Positions 16,129 to 25,424 are shown, counted from the stretch's first letter. The stretch: DNA of 64,000 bases from Myxococcales bacterium (GCA_003151595.1 PLXW01000077.1:1-64000); one strand, 5' to 3'. Numbers and translations: made by a program. The notes: generated from the letters alone by a model not told the origin.

Positions 16129-18471
16129 CTACGGAGCCTGAATCACAGCGGCGGCAGAAGGCGGCGAAGCACCGTCCGTTCCGTCCTGGCCTGGCGCGCC
16201 CGCGCCATTGGCCGCTGCGGCGCTCCCCTTCGATCCCTTCGTCCCCGTCGTGCCGAAGGTGAAACCGGTCAGGGTTGTGGCTGCCGAAGTGCTCGTTCCG
16301 TTGATGACGGGAGCCGTACCTTTCCAATAGACGTCGGCCGAAACCCCGCCAGCTCCGCCACCGCCACCGCCGCCACCAGATCCAATTCCTCCGACCCCGC
16401 CTTTGCAGGCCCCAAGGCCATTCGCAGCTCCAGACTGACCGCTCTGACCTGGTCCCGCATTTCCTCCGTTCCCCGCTTTGCCGGCAACTAGGATGGAGGT
16501 GCTCAACGAGACAGAAGCGTCGTAGGCGAGAAGGGCGATGCTCGACCCTCCCGTCTGTCCGCCGTGGCCCCGTCCGCCGCCGCAGCCGCCGGCGCCCCCT
16601 CCGCCCCCGCCGACAACGGGCAGGGCGCCCTCGGCTCCTCCACCGCCGCCGCCTTGCCCCGGACTTCCGTCGCTGCCGTCGCCGCCGCTCATCGTCGACC
16701 AACCAGCCGCGCTAACGCTGCCCGGCGACGTCGCCCCTACTCCGGCGCCCACTGAGACCTGCTGCGCGTTGGCTCCCGGAGTGCCGTCGGAGCAAGTGCT
16801 GCTAGCGCTTGAGCCCCCATTTGGCGTGCCGACGGCCGGAGACGCCGTGCCGTCAGTCGCAAGTGCGCCACCCGGAGTCGCGCCTGTGCCTCCGGTTGAG
16901 GAGGTTGTTCCGTCCAGACAGGCGTTGGATCCGCCGGCCGCGCCCGCCGATCCCGTAGGCGTCTGGCCGATAGGAGCGGCGCCGGAGTAGTTCGCAAAAG
17001 TAGAGCCCGCACTTCCAGTCTGGCCGCTGCCCGCTTGGATCGTCGTGCTCTTGAACGTGGCCGGCGATGCCGACACGAAGACCCCGATGCTCGATCCGCC
17101 CGCCGTCGTCGCCGACTGCGCATCGAACTCGAAGTTCTCGAACGTGACCCCCGTGGTGAGTCCGGAGATGCTCAGCGCCGGCCCAGCAGTCGACGGCGCG
17201 ACCTTCGCTTTGCTACTCGGATTCCAGGTCCATGTCCCGGTCGTCGGACACGCGCCAAATCCTCCGTAGACGGTCACGCCGTCATCGGCGGCTCCGACGG
17301 TGACGGCCTGCGTGAACGGACTCGTCGCGCAAACGAAGACGCGGTTCTTCCCCGATGTCTTCGCCAGCGCCATCCCCGCGGCGATCGATCCGAGCGGCGA
17401 CGCCTGTGTGCCGCTGCCCGTTCCACCGGCCACCACGAACACGCCGAACGTGTCGCTCGCGATGCAAGCGTCAACGCTCGGGTCATCGCTGTTCGGGAGA
17501 CACTGATTGCTGCAAAGGTGGAACGTCGCCTCGCACGTGATGACGCACTGGCTCGACGTGCACGCGACCGACGCCGCGTTGGCGGGGTTCGGGCACGGCG
17601 TGTTGCAGCCGCCGCAGTGATTGACGTCGCCGTTCGTCGTGTCGAAGCAGCTGCTCCCGCACGGCTGGTAGTTCGTGTCGCAAGTGAATCCACAGTTCCC
17701 GTTGGTGCAAACCTCGGCCGCATTGGCAGGCGGCGCCGGGCACTGCGTGCAACTGGCGCCGCAGTGATCGATCGAACCCATGATATCGACGCACGCGCCG
17801 CCGCAATCGCCGTACGGCGAGGTGCATGTGAATCCGCACGAACCGTTCTTGCACGCGGGGGATCCATTCGTGGGCGCGGTCGTGCACTGCGTGCAGCTCG
17901 CGCCGCAGTGGTCCACGGAGCTGGTGATGTCCACGCAGGCGTCATTGCAATCACCGAGCGGCGTGTTGCAACCGATGCCGCAAGATCCGGCGGAGCATGT
18001 GGAGTACCCGCCGTCGGGGACGGGGCACGCGTTGCATCCGCCGCACGAGGATGCCGACGACGGATCGACGCACGCCCCGCCGCACGGTTCGAGCGGCGAG
18101 GTGCATTGGACGCCGCAGGTACCCGCCGAGCACGTTGGGGTGCCGTTCGGCGGCGCCGTGCAGAGTCGTCCGCAAACGCCGCAATTCTGGATCGACGTGT
18201 TCAGATCGACGCAGCTAGCGTCGTCTCCACACGAGACGCCGGTACCGCAGGCCGAGCCGTCACCGCCGGCATCTTCGCGCTCGCCGCCCTCCGAGGAAAT
18301 CTCGCCGTCCGGAAGCATCGTCGCGTCGGTGCCCGGCGCCGCGTCGAGTCCGCCCTCCGGCGCAACGTCGTTCGCGCACGTGTTGTCGTCAGTGCATACG
18401 AGCTTGTCGCAGCCTGTCGAACCGCCAAGAAGAGCGAGAGATGCCACCGAGAAAAAGAGCCGTGAGCGCAT
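16129..18471 (-). CDS. Cys-rich repeat and glycine-rich surface lipoprotein
   Basis: A 780-residue exported protein. The lipoprotein signal ends at LLGGSTGC (C21). Residues about 70-330 are six or seven cysteine-rich units of about 40 residues (pattern CGxxCxDxxxxxxHCGxCxxxC, for example CVDITSSVDHCG and CFDTTNGDVNHCG), a repeat type frequent in myxobacterial surface proteins. Residues about 345-480 look like a beta-helix-type domain (VFVVAGGTGSGTQASPLGSI onward), and the C-terminal 280 residues are Gly/Ser/Ala-rich. It is the last gene of the four-gene operon led by the FHA gene, starting 16 bases after the TPR/PEGA gene. Probably a cell-surface or matrix structural protein. Confidence 0.75.
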   Translation of the reverse strand: MRSRLFFSVASLALLGGSTGCDKLVCTDDNTCANDVAPEGGLDAAPGTDATMLPDGEISSEGGEREDAGGDGSACGTGVSCGDDASCVDLNTSIQNCGVCGRLCTAPPNGTPTCSAGTCGVQCTSPLEPCGGACVDPSSASSCGGCNACPVPDGGYSTCSAGSCGIGCNTPLGDCNDACVDITSSVDHCGASCTQCTTAPTNGSPACKNGSCGFTCTSPYGDCGGACVDIMGSIDHCGASCTQCPAPPANAAEVCTNGNCGFTCDTNYQPCGSSCFDTTNGDVNHCGGCNTPCPNPANAASVACTSSQCVITCEATFHLCSNQCLPNSDDPSVDACIASDTFGVFVVAGGTGSGTQASPLGSIAAGMALAKTSGKNRVFVCATSPFTQAVTVGAADDGVTVYGGFGACPTTGTWTWNPSSKAKVAPSTAGPALSISGLTTGVTFENFEFDAQSATTAGGSSIGVFVSASPATFKSTTIQAGSGQTGSAGSTFANYSGAAPIGQTPTGSAGAAGGSNACLDGTTSSTGGTGATPGGALATDGTASPAVGTPNGGSSASSTCSDGTPGANAQQVSVGAGVGATSPGSVSAAGWSTMSGGDGSDGSPGQGGGGGGAEGALPVVGGGGGGAGGCGGGRGHGGQTGGSSIALLAYDASVSLSTSILVAGKAGNGGNAGPGQSGQSGAANGLGACKGGVGGIGSGGGGGGGGAGGVSADVYWKGTAPVINGTSTSAATTLTGFTFGTTGTKGSKGSAAAANGAGAPGQDGTDGASPPSAAAVIQAP

Positions 18472-18487
18472 GTCGTCGTCCTTCGCC

Positions 18488-19531
18488 CTAGAAAGAGCCC
18501 GACCATTGCAAGCTCGCGCTTCCGGTCGTCACATTGGGCACGGGTAGCCAAGCGTGTTGTCGTTCGTTCCGGCTGGGCCACAAGAACCACGTCGCGACGC
18601 CGGCAGCGACGAGCGTGCCACCCGACGCGAGAAGCGCGACTCCGATGTTGTGATCGGAATCGCGCGCGACGCCTGCATCGTGAAGCGCGCGGCATCCGGA
18701 AGAGGACGGGGTTGCGCAGTAGGGATTCTGAATCGCCAACGCTTGGCGATCAGTCTCCCGGTCGCCGGACGCTTTCAGATCGACGAGTCCAATCACGCCC
18801 AGCGCGACCCCCGCGACGCCTAGCGAGACGGCGGCGGCAATCTTTGCGGGAGGCTCGGCGCCGGAGCGCGTGACCATTGGGGCGTCCCGGCTTGGCTCGG
18901 TGGCTGACGACTCCGGAGAACCCGTCGCGACGACGTGATCCGACGACGGCAAGACACTCGTTGCCGCGGGCTGCTTCACGATCCGCACGTCTTGGAGAAG
19001 GCTGACCGTCGTGACGTTCCCCGCCAATGTCGCGACGGCATCCACCCTTTGTTCGTCGGCGCCGAGGTGGGCGGAGACACTGTGCGGTCCGGGACGCACG
19101 TAGATCGACTCGCTGAGAGAACCGACCGTGGGTGCTCCGTCCACGAGCACAGTTGCGCCGTCGGGGACGACCACGAGAATGTGCGCGAGCTTCTGGTCGA
19201 GCTCATTCAGGAATTTCTTCGCGAGAGAGAACGCCTTTTCCATGAGACGCGGCGCCTTGAGGCATTCGCGGTAGTGCCGCGCAGCGAGCAGCTCGTCCCC
19301 CGTGAGTTGCTCCGAGCGCGCGAGGTTGAACAGAATGTTCGGATTGCCGAGCACGGCGTACGCCTGCTCGAAGCGCAAACGCGCCTCCGCATCGTTCCCT
19401 TGGTCGTGAAGTGTCAGGCCCTCTTGAAAGCGCGCCTCGGCTTGCGCGCGCCGATGCGGATCGTCATCGGCAGCGGCGTAGCGCGCGCAGAGGAGAGTCG
19501 CAGCGCAAAGGAGACCGGCAGCGAGTCGCAT
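18488..19531 (-). CDS. TPR/PEGA-domain membrane protein
   Basis: A 347-residue protein with an N-terminal signal peptide (residues 1-21). TPR-like helices include RFQEGLTLHDQGNDAEARLR (about 34-110), and a PEGA-like beta domain follows (VVVPDGATVLVDGAPTVGSL, about 117-190). Two hydrophobic segments come near the C-terminus (IAAAVSLGVAGVALGVIGL, about 229-247; ALLASGGTLVAAGVATWFLW, about 300-319). This architecture is common beside Ser/Thr kinases in myxobacteria. The start lies 4 bases after the preceding gene's stop. Probably an envelope adaptor that holds the surface lipoprotein or senses the wall; that role is inferred. Confidence 0.75.
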   Translation of the reverse strand: MRLAAGLLCAATLLCARYAAADDDPHRRAQAEARFQEGLTLHDQGNDAEARLRFEQAYAVLGNPNILFNLARSEQLTGDELLAARHYRECLKAPRLMEKAFSLAKKFLNELDQKLAHILVVVPDGATVLVDGAPTVGSLSESIYVRPGPHSVSAHLGADEQRVDAVATLAGNVTTVSLLQDVRIVKQPAATSVLPSSDHVVATGSPESSATEPSRDAPMVTRSGAEPPAKIAAAVSLGVAGVALGVIGLVDLKASGDRETDRQALAIQNPYCATPSSSGCRALHDAGVARDSDHNIGVALLASGGTLVAAGVATWFLWPSRNERQHAWLPVPNVTTGSASLQWSGSF

Positions 19532-19535
19532 GGCC

Positions 19536-20330
19536 TCAGAACTTGTCCAGCATATCGGAGTGGGGCTTCGCGCTTGCGGCTGTCGGCGTCATTGGCGAGG
19601 GGAGGGCTGAAGGGACGGGGGGCTTCGCTGCGATCGGGGGCGTTCGCTTCGTGTTCGTCGGCGCGCGCTCGCGGTCCGACTCGTTGGGCGCCGCACTTGG
19701 CGCGACTTGGTCATCCGATGCAATAGAGATCTTCGCGCCCGCGTCGGTAGCCGCGCTGGCGCCGAATGACGTGGGAGCAGTCGGCACCGCGGTCGCGCGC
19801 ATCGCTGCTCCGCCGTCCCCTTCGTCGCGGCTCGTCGAGCGGTTAAGCGCGAAGCCGATGGCGACTACGCTCGCTACGGCGACGCCAGCGAGAGAAACCC
19901 ACTTCACGAGCGGAGGTCGCGCAGAGGGACGGCGCGTTCGAACCGGCTCATCGGCAATCGCGTCCTGCGTGGTCGGGACCGAACCAACCTCATGGACCAC
20001 GCGTCCGCTCCGCTCCGGTCCGCGCGTCGAGGGGGGAGCCGCCTCTGTTCGCGCCGACCCGCGATGGGCCGCGACGCCTCGATCGAACTCGCCGACCATT
20101 TCTTGAATGGCATCGAGCTCCTCGGGCGAGATTTCCGGCTCCGCGTCCGGGAAGAAGATCGGATCTGAGCGCGCGCCGGGTGTCTGTCCCCCGACGCCGA
20201 GCGCCGTTCCAGTGGGACTCATTCCGAAGCCGCGCAATTCGGACGGCGACTCGTAGCGCGGAGTGGGAACGATCGGCGGCGAGGACGGATCCGTCGCGTT
20301 CCCTTCCTCGTGCTCGTCGTCCGTTTTCAT
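19536..20330 (-). CDS. Single-pass membrane protein of unknown function (FHA operon)
   Basis: A 264-residue protein from ATG 20330; the longer frame to 20426 would overlap the FHA gene and has a basic, non-coding-looking extension. The N-terminal 140 residues are acidic and low-complexity with one helical patch (EISPEELDAIQEMVGEFDRG), then one transmembrane helix (WVSLAGVAVASVVAIGFAL, about 143-161) and a Pro/Ala/Thr-rich tail of about 100 residues. The layout suggests a cytoplasmic segment with many Thr/Ser residues, possibly a kinase substrate read by the neighbouring FHA protein, and an extracytoplasmic tail. No family recognised. Confidence 0.65.
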   Translation of the reverse strand: MKTDDEHEEGNATDPSSPPIVPTPRYESPSELRGFGMSPTGTALGVGGQTPGARSDPIFFPDAEPEISPEELDAIQEMVGEFDRGVAAHRGSARTEAAPPSTRGPERSGRVVHEVGSVPTTQDAIADEPVRTRRPSARPPLVKWVSLAGVAVASVVAIGFALNRSTSRDEGDGGAAMRATAVPTAPTSFGASAATDAGAKISIASDDQVAPSAAPNESDRERAPTNTKRTPPIAAKPPVPSALPSPMTPTAASAKPHSDMLDKF

Positions 20331-20422
20331 CGCCACTGTCCTGCGCCTCACGGCCTCCTTGAACGCCGGCCTTCGGAGCGCGGCGGACTGTACACCAGCT
20401 CTGGAGCGATCGCTCTTCGCCG

Positions 20423-20860
20423 TCAATCCAGCGACGAACGCGTCTCGGCGTTCTTCTCCGCGTGCAGAAGCTCACGCAATTCAAGCACCGGGACAGGCGC
20501 AGTCGGATCCTCCGCTGGCGCTTCGTCCGGCGTGGTCGCGGTCACCTCAGCGGCAAGCGCCGGAATCCGCACGGACACGGTGACCCCCTCGATCTCGAAG
20601 TCGCCGCCGTCGGCCCCGAGCAACGCCACGCCGTGCGCCGCAACCCGCACCCCACCGCAACGAAAGCCGTTCGTGCTCCCCTCGTCCACGATGAGGATCC
20701 CTTCGTCGCCTCTTTCGATCCGCCCGTGACGGCGGGAGACGAACGGATGCCTCAGCCAGACCTCGCAGGCCGGATCGCGGCCAAAGCTGACCGGCAACTC
20801 GTGCAAGCCGAGGGTTCGGGTCTCCCCATCCTGCGTGACCTGCACTTCGATCGCGTCCAT
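20423..20860 (-). CDS. FHA-domain protein, first gene of the sigma-54-like operon
   Basis: The 145-residue cytosolic protein is essentially one FHA phosphothreonine-binding domain. Motifs are SFGRDPACEVWLRHPFVSRR (G-R around residue 27, S-R-R-H about 42-45) and VDEGSTNGF (about 58-66). The last 45 residues are acidic. Phosphothreonine partners are likely products of the Ser/Thr kinases at 21159 and 23068. The start lies 28 bases from a strong -24/-12 match at 20888-20902. The operon continues through 20330, 19531 and 18471. Confidence 0.88.
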   Translation of the reverse strand: MDAIEVQVTQDGETRTLGLHELPVSFGRDPACEVWLRHPFVSRRHGRIERGDEGILIVDEGSTNGFRCGGVRVAAHGVALLGADGGDFEIEGVTVSVRIPALAAEVTATTPDEAPAEDPTAPVPVLELRELLHAEKNAETRSSLD

Positions 20861-20887
20861 GGGGGCTCCCTCCGCTCGGTCCTGTTC

Positions 20888-20902
20888 GCAATGCCTGTGC
20901 CG
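20888..20902 (-). promoter_or_regulatory. Sigma-54-type promoter of the FHA operon
   Basis: Read on the minus strand: CGGCAC-N5-TTGC, identical to the TGGCAC-N5-TTGC consensus except for the first base. The predicted transcription start is about 17 bases before the FHA start codon, and an activator-site-like palindrome is centred 63 bases upstream at 20965. Confidence 0.7.
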
Positions 20903-20956
20903 CGAGCGAAACGGGCGTCACGCTGCGACGCCACCTCCGGGTAGGCGATTCTTCGC

Positions 20957-20973
20957 TGAACGACCATCGACCA
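20957..20973. promoter_or_regulatory. Degenerate TGGTCGAT-N-ATCGACCA site between divergent sigma-54-like promoters
   Basis: TGAACGACCATCGACCA has one perfect half (ATCGACCA) and a 5/8 match in the other. It lies between the FHA-operon promoter (minus, 20888) and a -24/-12-like sequence for the kinase gene (plus, 21060), the same geometry as the site at 7105. Confidence 0.45.
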
Positions 20974-21059
20974 GCGCATGGGCGACGATCGCTCACTCGT
21001 CAGCGCTCGCGGGAGGGCGGGACCGCGCGTCCCCGGTTCCTCAGCTCGGAACCATTGGT

Positions 21060-21074
21060 TGGCGTCAGCCTTGC
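21060..21074 (+). promoter_or_regulatory. Sigma-54-type promoter for the Ser/Thr kinase gene
   Basis: TGGCGT-N5-TTGC on the plus strand keeps the invariant GG and GC with correct spacing. It is weaker than the others (two mismatches). It lies about 85 bases before the kinase start and 95 bases from the site centred at 20965. Confidence 0.5.
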
Positions 21075-21158
21075 TCTTCAATAGGCGGGGCGCGCCCGCG
21101 CTGGGGACGCCGGCTCCTTGACTAAGCGCGCCTGCCCGAAAAGACTCCTGCCCAATCG

Positions 21159-23078
21159 ATGCCAGCCGCCCAGCCACCGCACGCCGACCCGCGGGAGCTC
21201 GAGAGACATCTCGCGAGCTTGGTCGCCCGGCGCTTCCCGCCGGGCAGCCGTATCGACGACTTCGAGGTGCGCGGGCGTGTCGTGCAAGGCGGCATGGGGC
21301 TCTGCATTCCGGTCGTCGACGGGTTCAAACGTGAATGCCTGCTCAAGATGCTCCGTCCGAACCTGCATGCGCGGTACTCGCCGCCGCTGAACGCGGCGGA
21401 CATGCTCGTACAGGAAGCTGGGCGCGCCGCGATGCTCGCGGCCGTCGACAGCGACGCGTTCGCACAGGTGTACGGAGCGCTCGGCTCGGTGCAGCTCGAA
21501 GTCGACGACGACCAAGGTCACGCGATCCTCGATCTTCCCTACTATGTGATGCAGCGACTCTCCGGGACGAACCTAGAGACGATCATCGCCGGGTATCAGA
21601 AAAAGCTTCGGGCGTTCATTCCGTGGAGCAACGTGCTCTCGATCGCTCACCACGTTTCCGTGGCGCTCGGCATCGCCCACGAGCACGGGATCATCCATCG
21701 CGATCTGAAGCCGAACAACATCTACGTGCACCGCCGCGCGTTCCGAAAGTCGGTGATCAAGATCATCGACTTCGGAATCTCCGCTGAGGAAGGTTCACAA
21801 CGATTGGGCAGCACGGGCACGGCCCGCCACATGCCGCCCGAGTTCTCCGATCCGAACATCGTCGCCGAGTCGAAGACGAGCGATATCTACTCCCTTGGGC
21901 TCCTGATCTACGAGCTGACCGTCCTGCGCGGTCCCTTCGACGACGACGTCATCGGCGTACCCGCGCATCGCCAACGCGAAGCGTTCGCGTTGGCGCATCG
22001 GACGACTGCGCCGCCATCGCTGACGACCTTCCGCCGCGACGCGCCCGACGGCTTGGCGGCACTCGTCGCGCGCATGCTTCAAAAACGCCAGGCCGATCGA
22101 CCTCCACTGCCCGAGATCATCGACACCCTCGCGTACCTTCTCAGTGGGCTGGGGCCGCCGCCGGACTCGCAGCTTGCCGACATGCTCGATACCGTCGGAG
22201 CGAGCCCCGCGAGGCGCGACGCAACAGCGCGCCAGTCGCCGCGCGAGTACATCAGCGCGCCAATCGACGAACGGCCAATCATCTCGGAGGTCTTTCAGCC
22301 GAATCCTGTGACGACCGACGTGCTCACGACGACAGCTCCGTCCGAGATCGCCGCGTCGCAAGAGGCCGTCGCTACGCCGGAGCCCGCGTCGTCCGTCGCC
22401 GAGGATCCTTCGGTGCGAATCTTTCGCTCGACCGCGGAGATATTCGACTCGTCGTCGCTCTGGGCCGACGACGTCTATATGGCATCCCCGTTCGAGACGA
22501 CCGACGTCGACGCGAGCCCGGGCCCGCGACCCGTCATGGCAAATGCTCTGGCGCCCGCTCTCAACGAGTCCATGCCAGGCGCCGTCGTCGTTCCGTCGAA
22601 CGTCGGACGGGTGCGCGCTGCGCGGCGCAAGGCTCTGGCCCGGACGTTCGGAGGAATTGTCGCTCTCGGCGCCCTGGGCGTTCTCGGAGTCTACTGGAAC
22701 GCGAATCATCCAGGAGGCGCGACTGCCGCAACCGAGGCTACGCCGGAAACGCGCGCATCACTCGCGGCAGTCGCGCCGATACCGTCTGGTCCCTCGTCTT
22801 CGCTCTTCGCTGCCCCCGAAATCGCTGTTCCGACGCCCCCGAGCGCAAGCGTTCCGCCCAAGGCTGCGTCTTCGAGTGTCACGCTCGGGAGAAGACCCGC
22901 AATCCGATCCGTGCCGACGCTCGTCGGGCACGCAATGGATATTCAGCGGACGTTTCCCGAAAACACTCCAGATGACGCGGCCTCGCCCGCATCGCGCGTC
23001 GAGGCAACCGGGGAGCGAGATGCTGGCACGAGGCAGTCGCGAAACCTCGACGACCTCAACTCCGACATTACTCACTAG
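21159..23078 (+). CDS. Membrane Ser/Thr protein kinase
   Basis: A 639-residue protein. The kinase domain spans about 34-330: Gly loop VVQGGMG (about 43), lysine in CLLKML (about 66), catalytic IIHRDLKPNN (about 180), IIDFGIS (about 203), SDIYSLGLLIYEL. The juxtamembrane region (about 345-490) is long, low in predicted structure and rich in Ser/Thr. One transmembrane helix (FGGIVALGALGVLGVYW, about 498-514) precedes a Pro/Ala-rich extracytoplasmic tail. Its 3' end overlaps the convergent kinase gene at 23068 by 11 bases. It is divergent from the FHA operon, which may read its phosphorylation targets. No strong Shine-Dalgarno sequence precedes the ATG. Confidence 0.88.
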   Translation: MPAAQPPHADPRELERHLASLVARRFPPGSRIDDFEVRGRVVQGGMGLCIPVVDGFKRECLLKMLRPNLHARYSPPLNAADMLVQEAGRAAMLAAVDSDAFAQVYGALGSVQLEVDDDQGHAILDLPYYVMQRLSGTNLETIIAGYQKKLRAFIPWSNVLSIAHHVSVALGIAHEHGIIHRDLKPNNIYVHRRAFRKSVIKIIDFGISAEEGSQRLGSTGTARHMPPEFSDPNIVAESKTSDIYSLGLLIYELTVLRGPFDDDVIGVPAHRQREAFALAHRTTAPPSLTTFRRDAPDGLAALVARMLQKRQADRPPLPEIIDTLAYLLSGLGPPPDSQLADMLDTVGASPARRDATARQSPREYISAPIDERPIISEVFQPNPVTTDVLTTTAPSEIAASQEAVATPEPASSVAEDPSVRIFRSTAEIFDSSSLWADDVYMASPFETTDVDASPGPRPVMANALAPALNESMPGAVVVPSNVGRVRAARRKALARTFGGIVALGALGVLGVYWNANHPGGATAATEATPETRASLAAVAPIPSGPSSSLFAAPEIAVPTPPSASVPPKAASSSVTLGRRPAIRSVPTLVGHAMDIQRTFPENTPDDAASPASRVEATGERDAGTRQSRNLDDLNSDITH

Positions 23079-24015
23079 AAGAGGGTGGCGAAACATCCGT
23101 GTCTGCTTCGAAGCCGCCCGCGTCCGACAGGGGCGCGGATCGGAATGCGGTCACCGCCGCAACGGCCGAACGCCATTCGTCGAGCGCTACTCTTGCGGTC
23201 TGCGGTCGACTCTCGCGATCAAACGCAAGCATCCGATCGATCCAGCGCTGCAACTCGACGGGCCACGTCGTTCGGGTCGCTGCCGATAGCGATGGAGTAC
23301 CGCCGGACTCCTTCAGCACCCTCATCATGCCGGGATCGCCATGTTCAAAAGGTATGCGACCGGACAACAGGCGAAATGCGACGCAGCCAGCGCCATAGAG
23401 ATCCGTCCGTGCGTCCACGAGCTTCGGATTTCGGAGATGCTCGGGGCTCATGTAGTCCGGCGTTCCCAACGTATCGTCCAGCCGTGTGAGCCCCGACGTC
23501 TGCTCACCAAGTCGAGTCATCTTCGCGACCCCGAAGTCGAGAATCCGCAGGCGGCTCGTCGCGCGCTCGAAGAACAAGTTGCCTGGCTTGATATCGCGAT
23601 GGACGACCTGCACGGCGTGCGCCGCTTCAAGCCCCAGCAGGAGGTGTTCGATGAAGCGCGTGACATCAGCGAGAGGAGGTCGTGGCTCCCGCGCGATCAG
23701 GACATCGAGGGATTCGCCTTCCAGAAGCTCGAACGCGATCCACGGGGACTGCGTTCGACCGCTGACGCCGGCCGAGAGAACCCGCGCGACGTAAGGCGAA
23801 TCGATCGAAAGCGCCGCATTCCACTCGCGCTCGAATCGCCGCTTCCAGACGTCGTCGCGAGCCAGCTCTTGCCGAAGGAGCTTCACAGCCGCGCGTCCGT
23901 GCTCGCTCGATGACGCTTCGTACACCTCGCCCGTCGAGCCCCTCGCGAGGAATCGTTCGAGTCGAAACTGATTCTGACCGAGGACGAGACCCGGCCGAAA
24001 GGTGCCGGCGTTCAT
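23068..24015 (-). CDS. Cytosolic Ser/Thr protein kinase coupled to the sigma-54 activator
   Basis: The 315-residue protein is almost entirely a Hanks-type kinase domain: Gly loop ARGSTGEVYEA (about 24), lysine in AAVKLLRQEL (about 45), catalytic VVHRDIKPGN (about 137), ILDFGVAKM, and GTPDYMSPEHL activation loop. No transmembrane helix is visible; the C-terminus is acidic and Ser-rich. The ATG overlaps the stop of the FHA-sigma-54 activator gene (ATGA), so the two are made together, and the activator's FHA domain is the obvious reader of this kinase's phosphothreonine. Confidence 0.92.
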   Translation of the reverse strand: MNAGTFRPGLVLGQNQFRLERFLARGSTGEVYEASSSEHGRAAVKLLRQELARDDVWKRRFEREWNAALSIDSPYVARVLSAGVSGRTQSPWIAFELLEGESLDVLIAREPRPPLADVTRFIEHLLLGLEAAHAVQVVHRDIKPGNLFFERATSRLRILDFGVAKMTRLGEQTSGLTRLDDTLGTPDYMSPEHLRNPKLVDARTDLYGAGCVAFRLLSGRIPFEHGDPGMMRVLKESGGTPSLSAATRTTWPVELQRWIDRMLAFDRESRPQTARVALDEWRSAVAAVTAFRSAPLSDAGGFEADTDVSPPSSSE

Positions 24016-25424
24016 CCGTTCTTCTCTCGTTCCGTGCCGCCGTCATCGCTCGCTCGCAAGCCGAAACGATCGAGCCAGGATCTCGCTCGCGCACGGCCGA
24101 TCTGCGCGCGCTCCGCGATTCGCGCGACCTTGCCGTCGCATTCGGTCGCGAGCAGCTTCAGCATCCGCTTCGTCGCTTCCTCGTGCACGGCCTCCAAAGA
24201 AGCTCCGCCTGCGATGAGCGATTCGAGCCAAGCGCCTTCGTCACCGCCACCATCTGCGCGTTGATCACGCTCTTCGCGGCGAGCACGATACGCTCGATAC
24301 GTCTCGGCGACGTCGAACGTCCCGTTCTGCTCGAAGAACTCGACGGTGAGCCTCAAGACCTTCGTGAGCTCGCGCAGGTTTCCATCCCAGGGGCGAGTCG
24401 CCATCCAAACGTAGGTCGACGGCTGCACGCGATCGCAAAGAGCCGCATGGCCCATGTCGGTCAGAATCTGCCGAACGATGAGGCTCAGATCCTCTTTGCG
24501 TTCGCGGAGCGCTGGCAAGTGCACAATCACGCCGAGACGCTCGAAGAGGTCTGCTCGAAACTCCTTTCGATTCACTCTGGCTTCCAGGTCATGGAGCGTG
24601 GCGGATACAACTCGCACGTCCACAGGCTCGGCTCGCGGACTCCCTACGCGCTGAATGACCTTGTCGTCGCAGACGCGCAGGAGCTTCGTCTGCGACTCCT
24701 TCGGAAGATCGCCGATCTCGTCCAAGAAGACGGTTCCGCCTCGCGCGAGAACGAAGGGCGACTCCTTGCTGCTGACTGCGCCTGTGAACGCGCCCTTCAC
24801 GTGGCCGAATAGCTCCGACTCGATCATCGTCGGCGAGAGCGAGGCGACATCGATCTTGATGAACGGTCCCGAGCGACCGCTTAGCTCGTGAATCCTCTCG
24901 GCGATGTAACCCTTCCCCGTCCCGGTTTCGCCTGTGAGGTGAATGTTCTCGGAGGTCCGGACGAAGCGCGTGAGGCGCTCGAATGCCGCTTGCATCTTTG
25001 GTGCGCGCGATTCCAGCTTGCCGAAGGTCCGGACGAGCGGCTGCTCCGCGGTGGGGCCGGGGACGAACTCGAATTTTGAATTTCCGATCACGATTTGAGC
25101 GCGCTCGGTGAGATGCACCTCGCCGACGCGAGCATCGCAAAACCACGTCCCGTTGCGCGACGCCAGATCGCGGAGGAGGACGCCGGCCTCCGTGGCGACG
25201 AGCTCGCAGTGTCGTGCGCTGATCTTTGGATCGGCTATGCGAAGGTCGCAACCGACCGCGCGCCCTACAACCACAGGATCATGCCCGACTCTTACGGCGG
25301 CGCCTGATTCGCGATGCACGACGGAGCCGCCGCGGAGCGTGATGCGAGCCTGACCGAGGATCGTTGCCTCGACGCGCGTAGGCGTCGGATGGCGCGTCCC
25401 CTTGGCTCCGGTACCGTCCCGCAT
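24012..25424 (-). CDS. FHA-type sigma-54-dependent activator (enhancer-binding protein)
   Basis: A 470-residue protein. The N-terminal FHA domain (about 50-122; GR at 54-55, ISARH at 68-72, SRNGT near 90) replaces the usual receiver as input. The AAA+ domain has Walker A GETGTGKG (165-172), the sigma-54 contact loop GAFTGA (211-216) and Walker B TVFLDEIG (231-238), followed by arginine-containing sensor segments. The C-terminal 60 residues contain a Fis-like HTH (KMLKLLATECDGKVARIAER, then ARARSWLDRFGLRA). It is co-translated with the kinase at 23068. A perfect TGGTCGAT-N-ATCGACCA palindrome lies 73 bases upstream. Predicted to activate the four -24/-12-like promoters near the other copies. 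Confidence 0.93.
   Translation of the reverse strand: MRDGTGAKGTRHPTPTRVEATILGQARITLRGGSVVHRESGAAVRVGHDPVVVGRAVGCDLRIADPKISARHCELVATEAGVLLRDLASRNGTWFCDARVGEVHLTERAQIVIGNSKFEFVPGPTAEQPLVRTFGKLESRAPKMQAAFERLTRFVRTSENIHLTGETGTGKGYIAERIHELSGRSGPFIKIDVASLSPTMIESELFGHVKGAFTGAVSSKESPFVLARGGTVFLDEIGDLPKESQTKLLRVCDDKVIQRVGSPRAEPVDVRVVSATLHDLEARVNRKEFRADLFERLGVIVHLPALRERKEDLSLIVRQILTDMGHAALCDRVQPSTYVWMATRPWDGNLRELTKVLRLTVEFFEQNGTFDVAETYRAYRARREERDQRADGGGDEGAWLESLIAGGASLEAVHEEATKRMLKLLATECDGKVARIAERAQIGRARARSWLDRFGLRASDDGGTEREKNG

Noticed and set aside
17035..18465. 476-residue plus-strand frame opposite the Cys-rich lipoprotein
   Set aside because: The minus-strand protein has a signal peptide and regular cysteine repeats; this one is an Arg-rich shadow.
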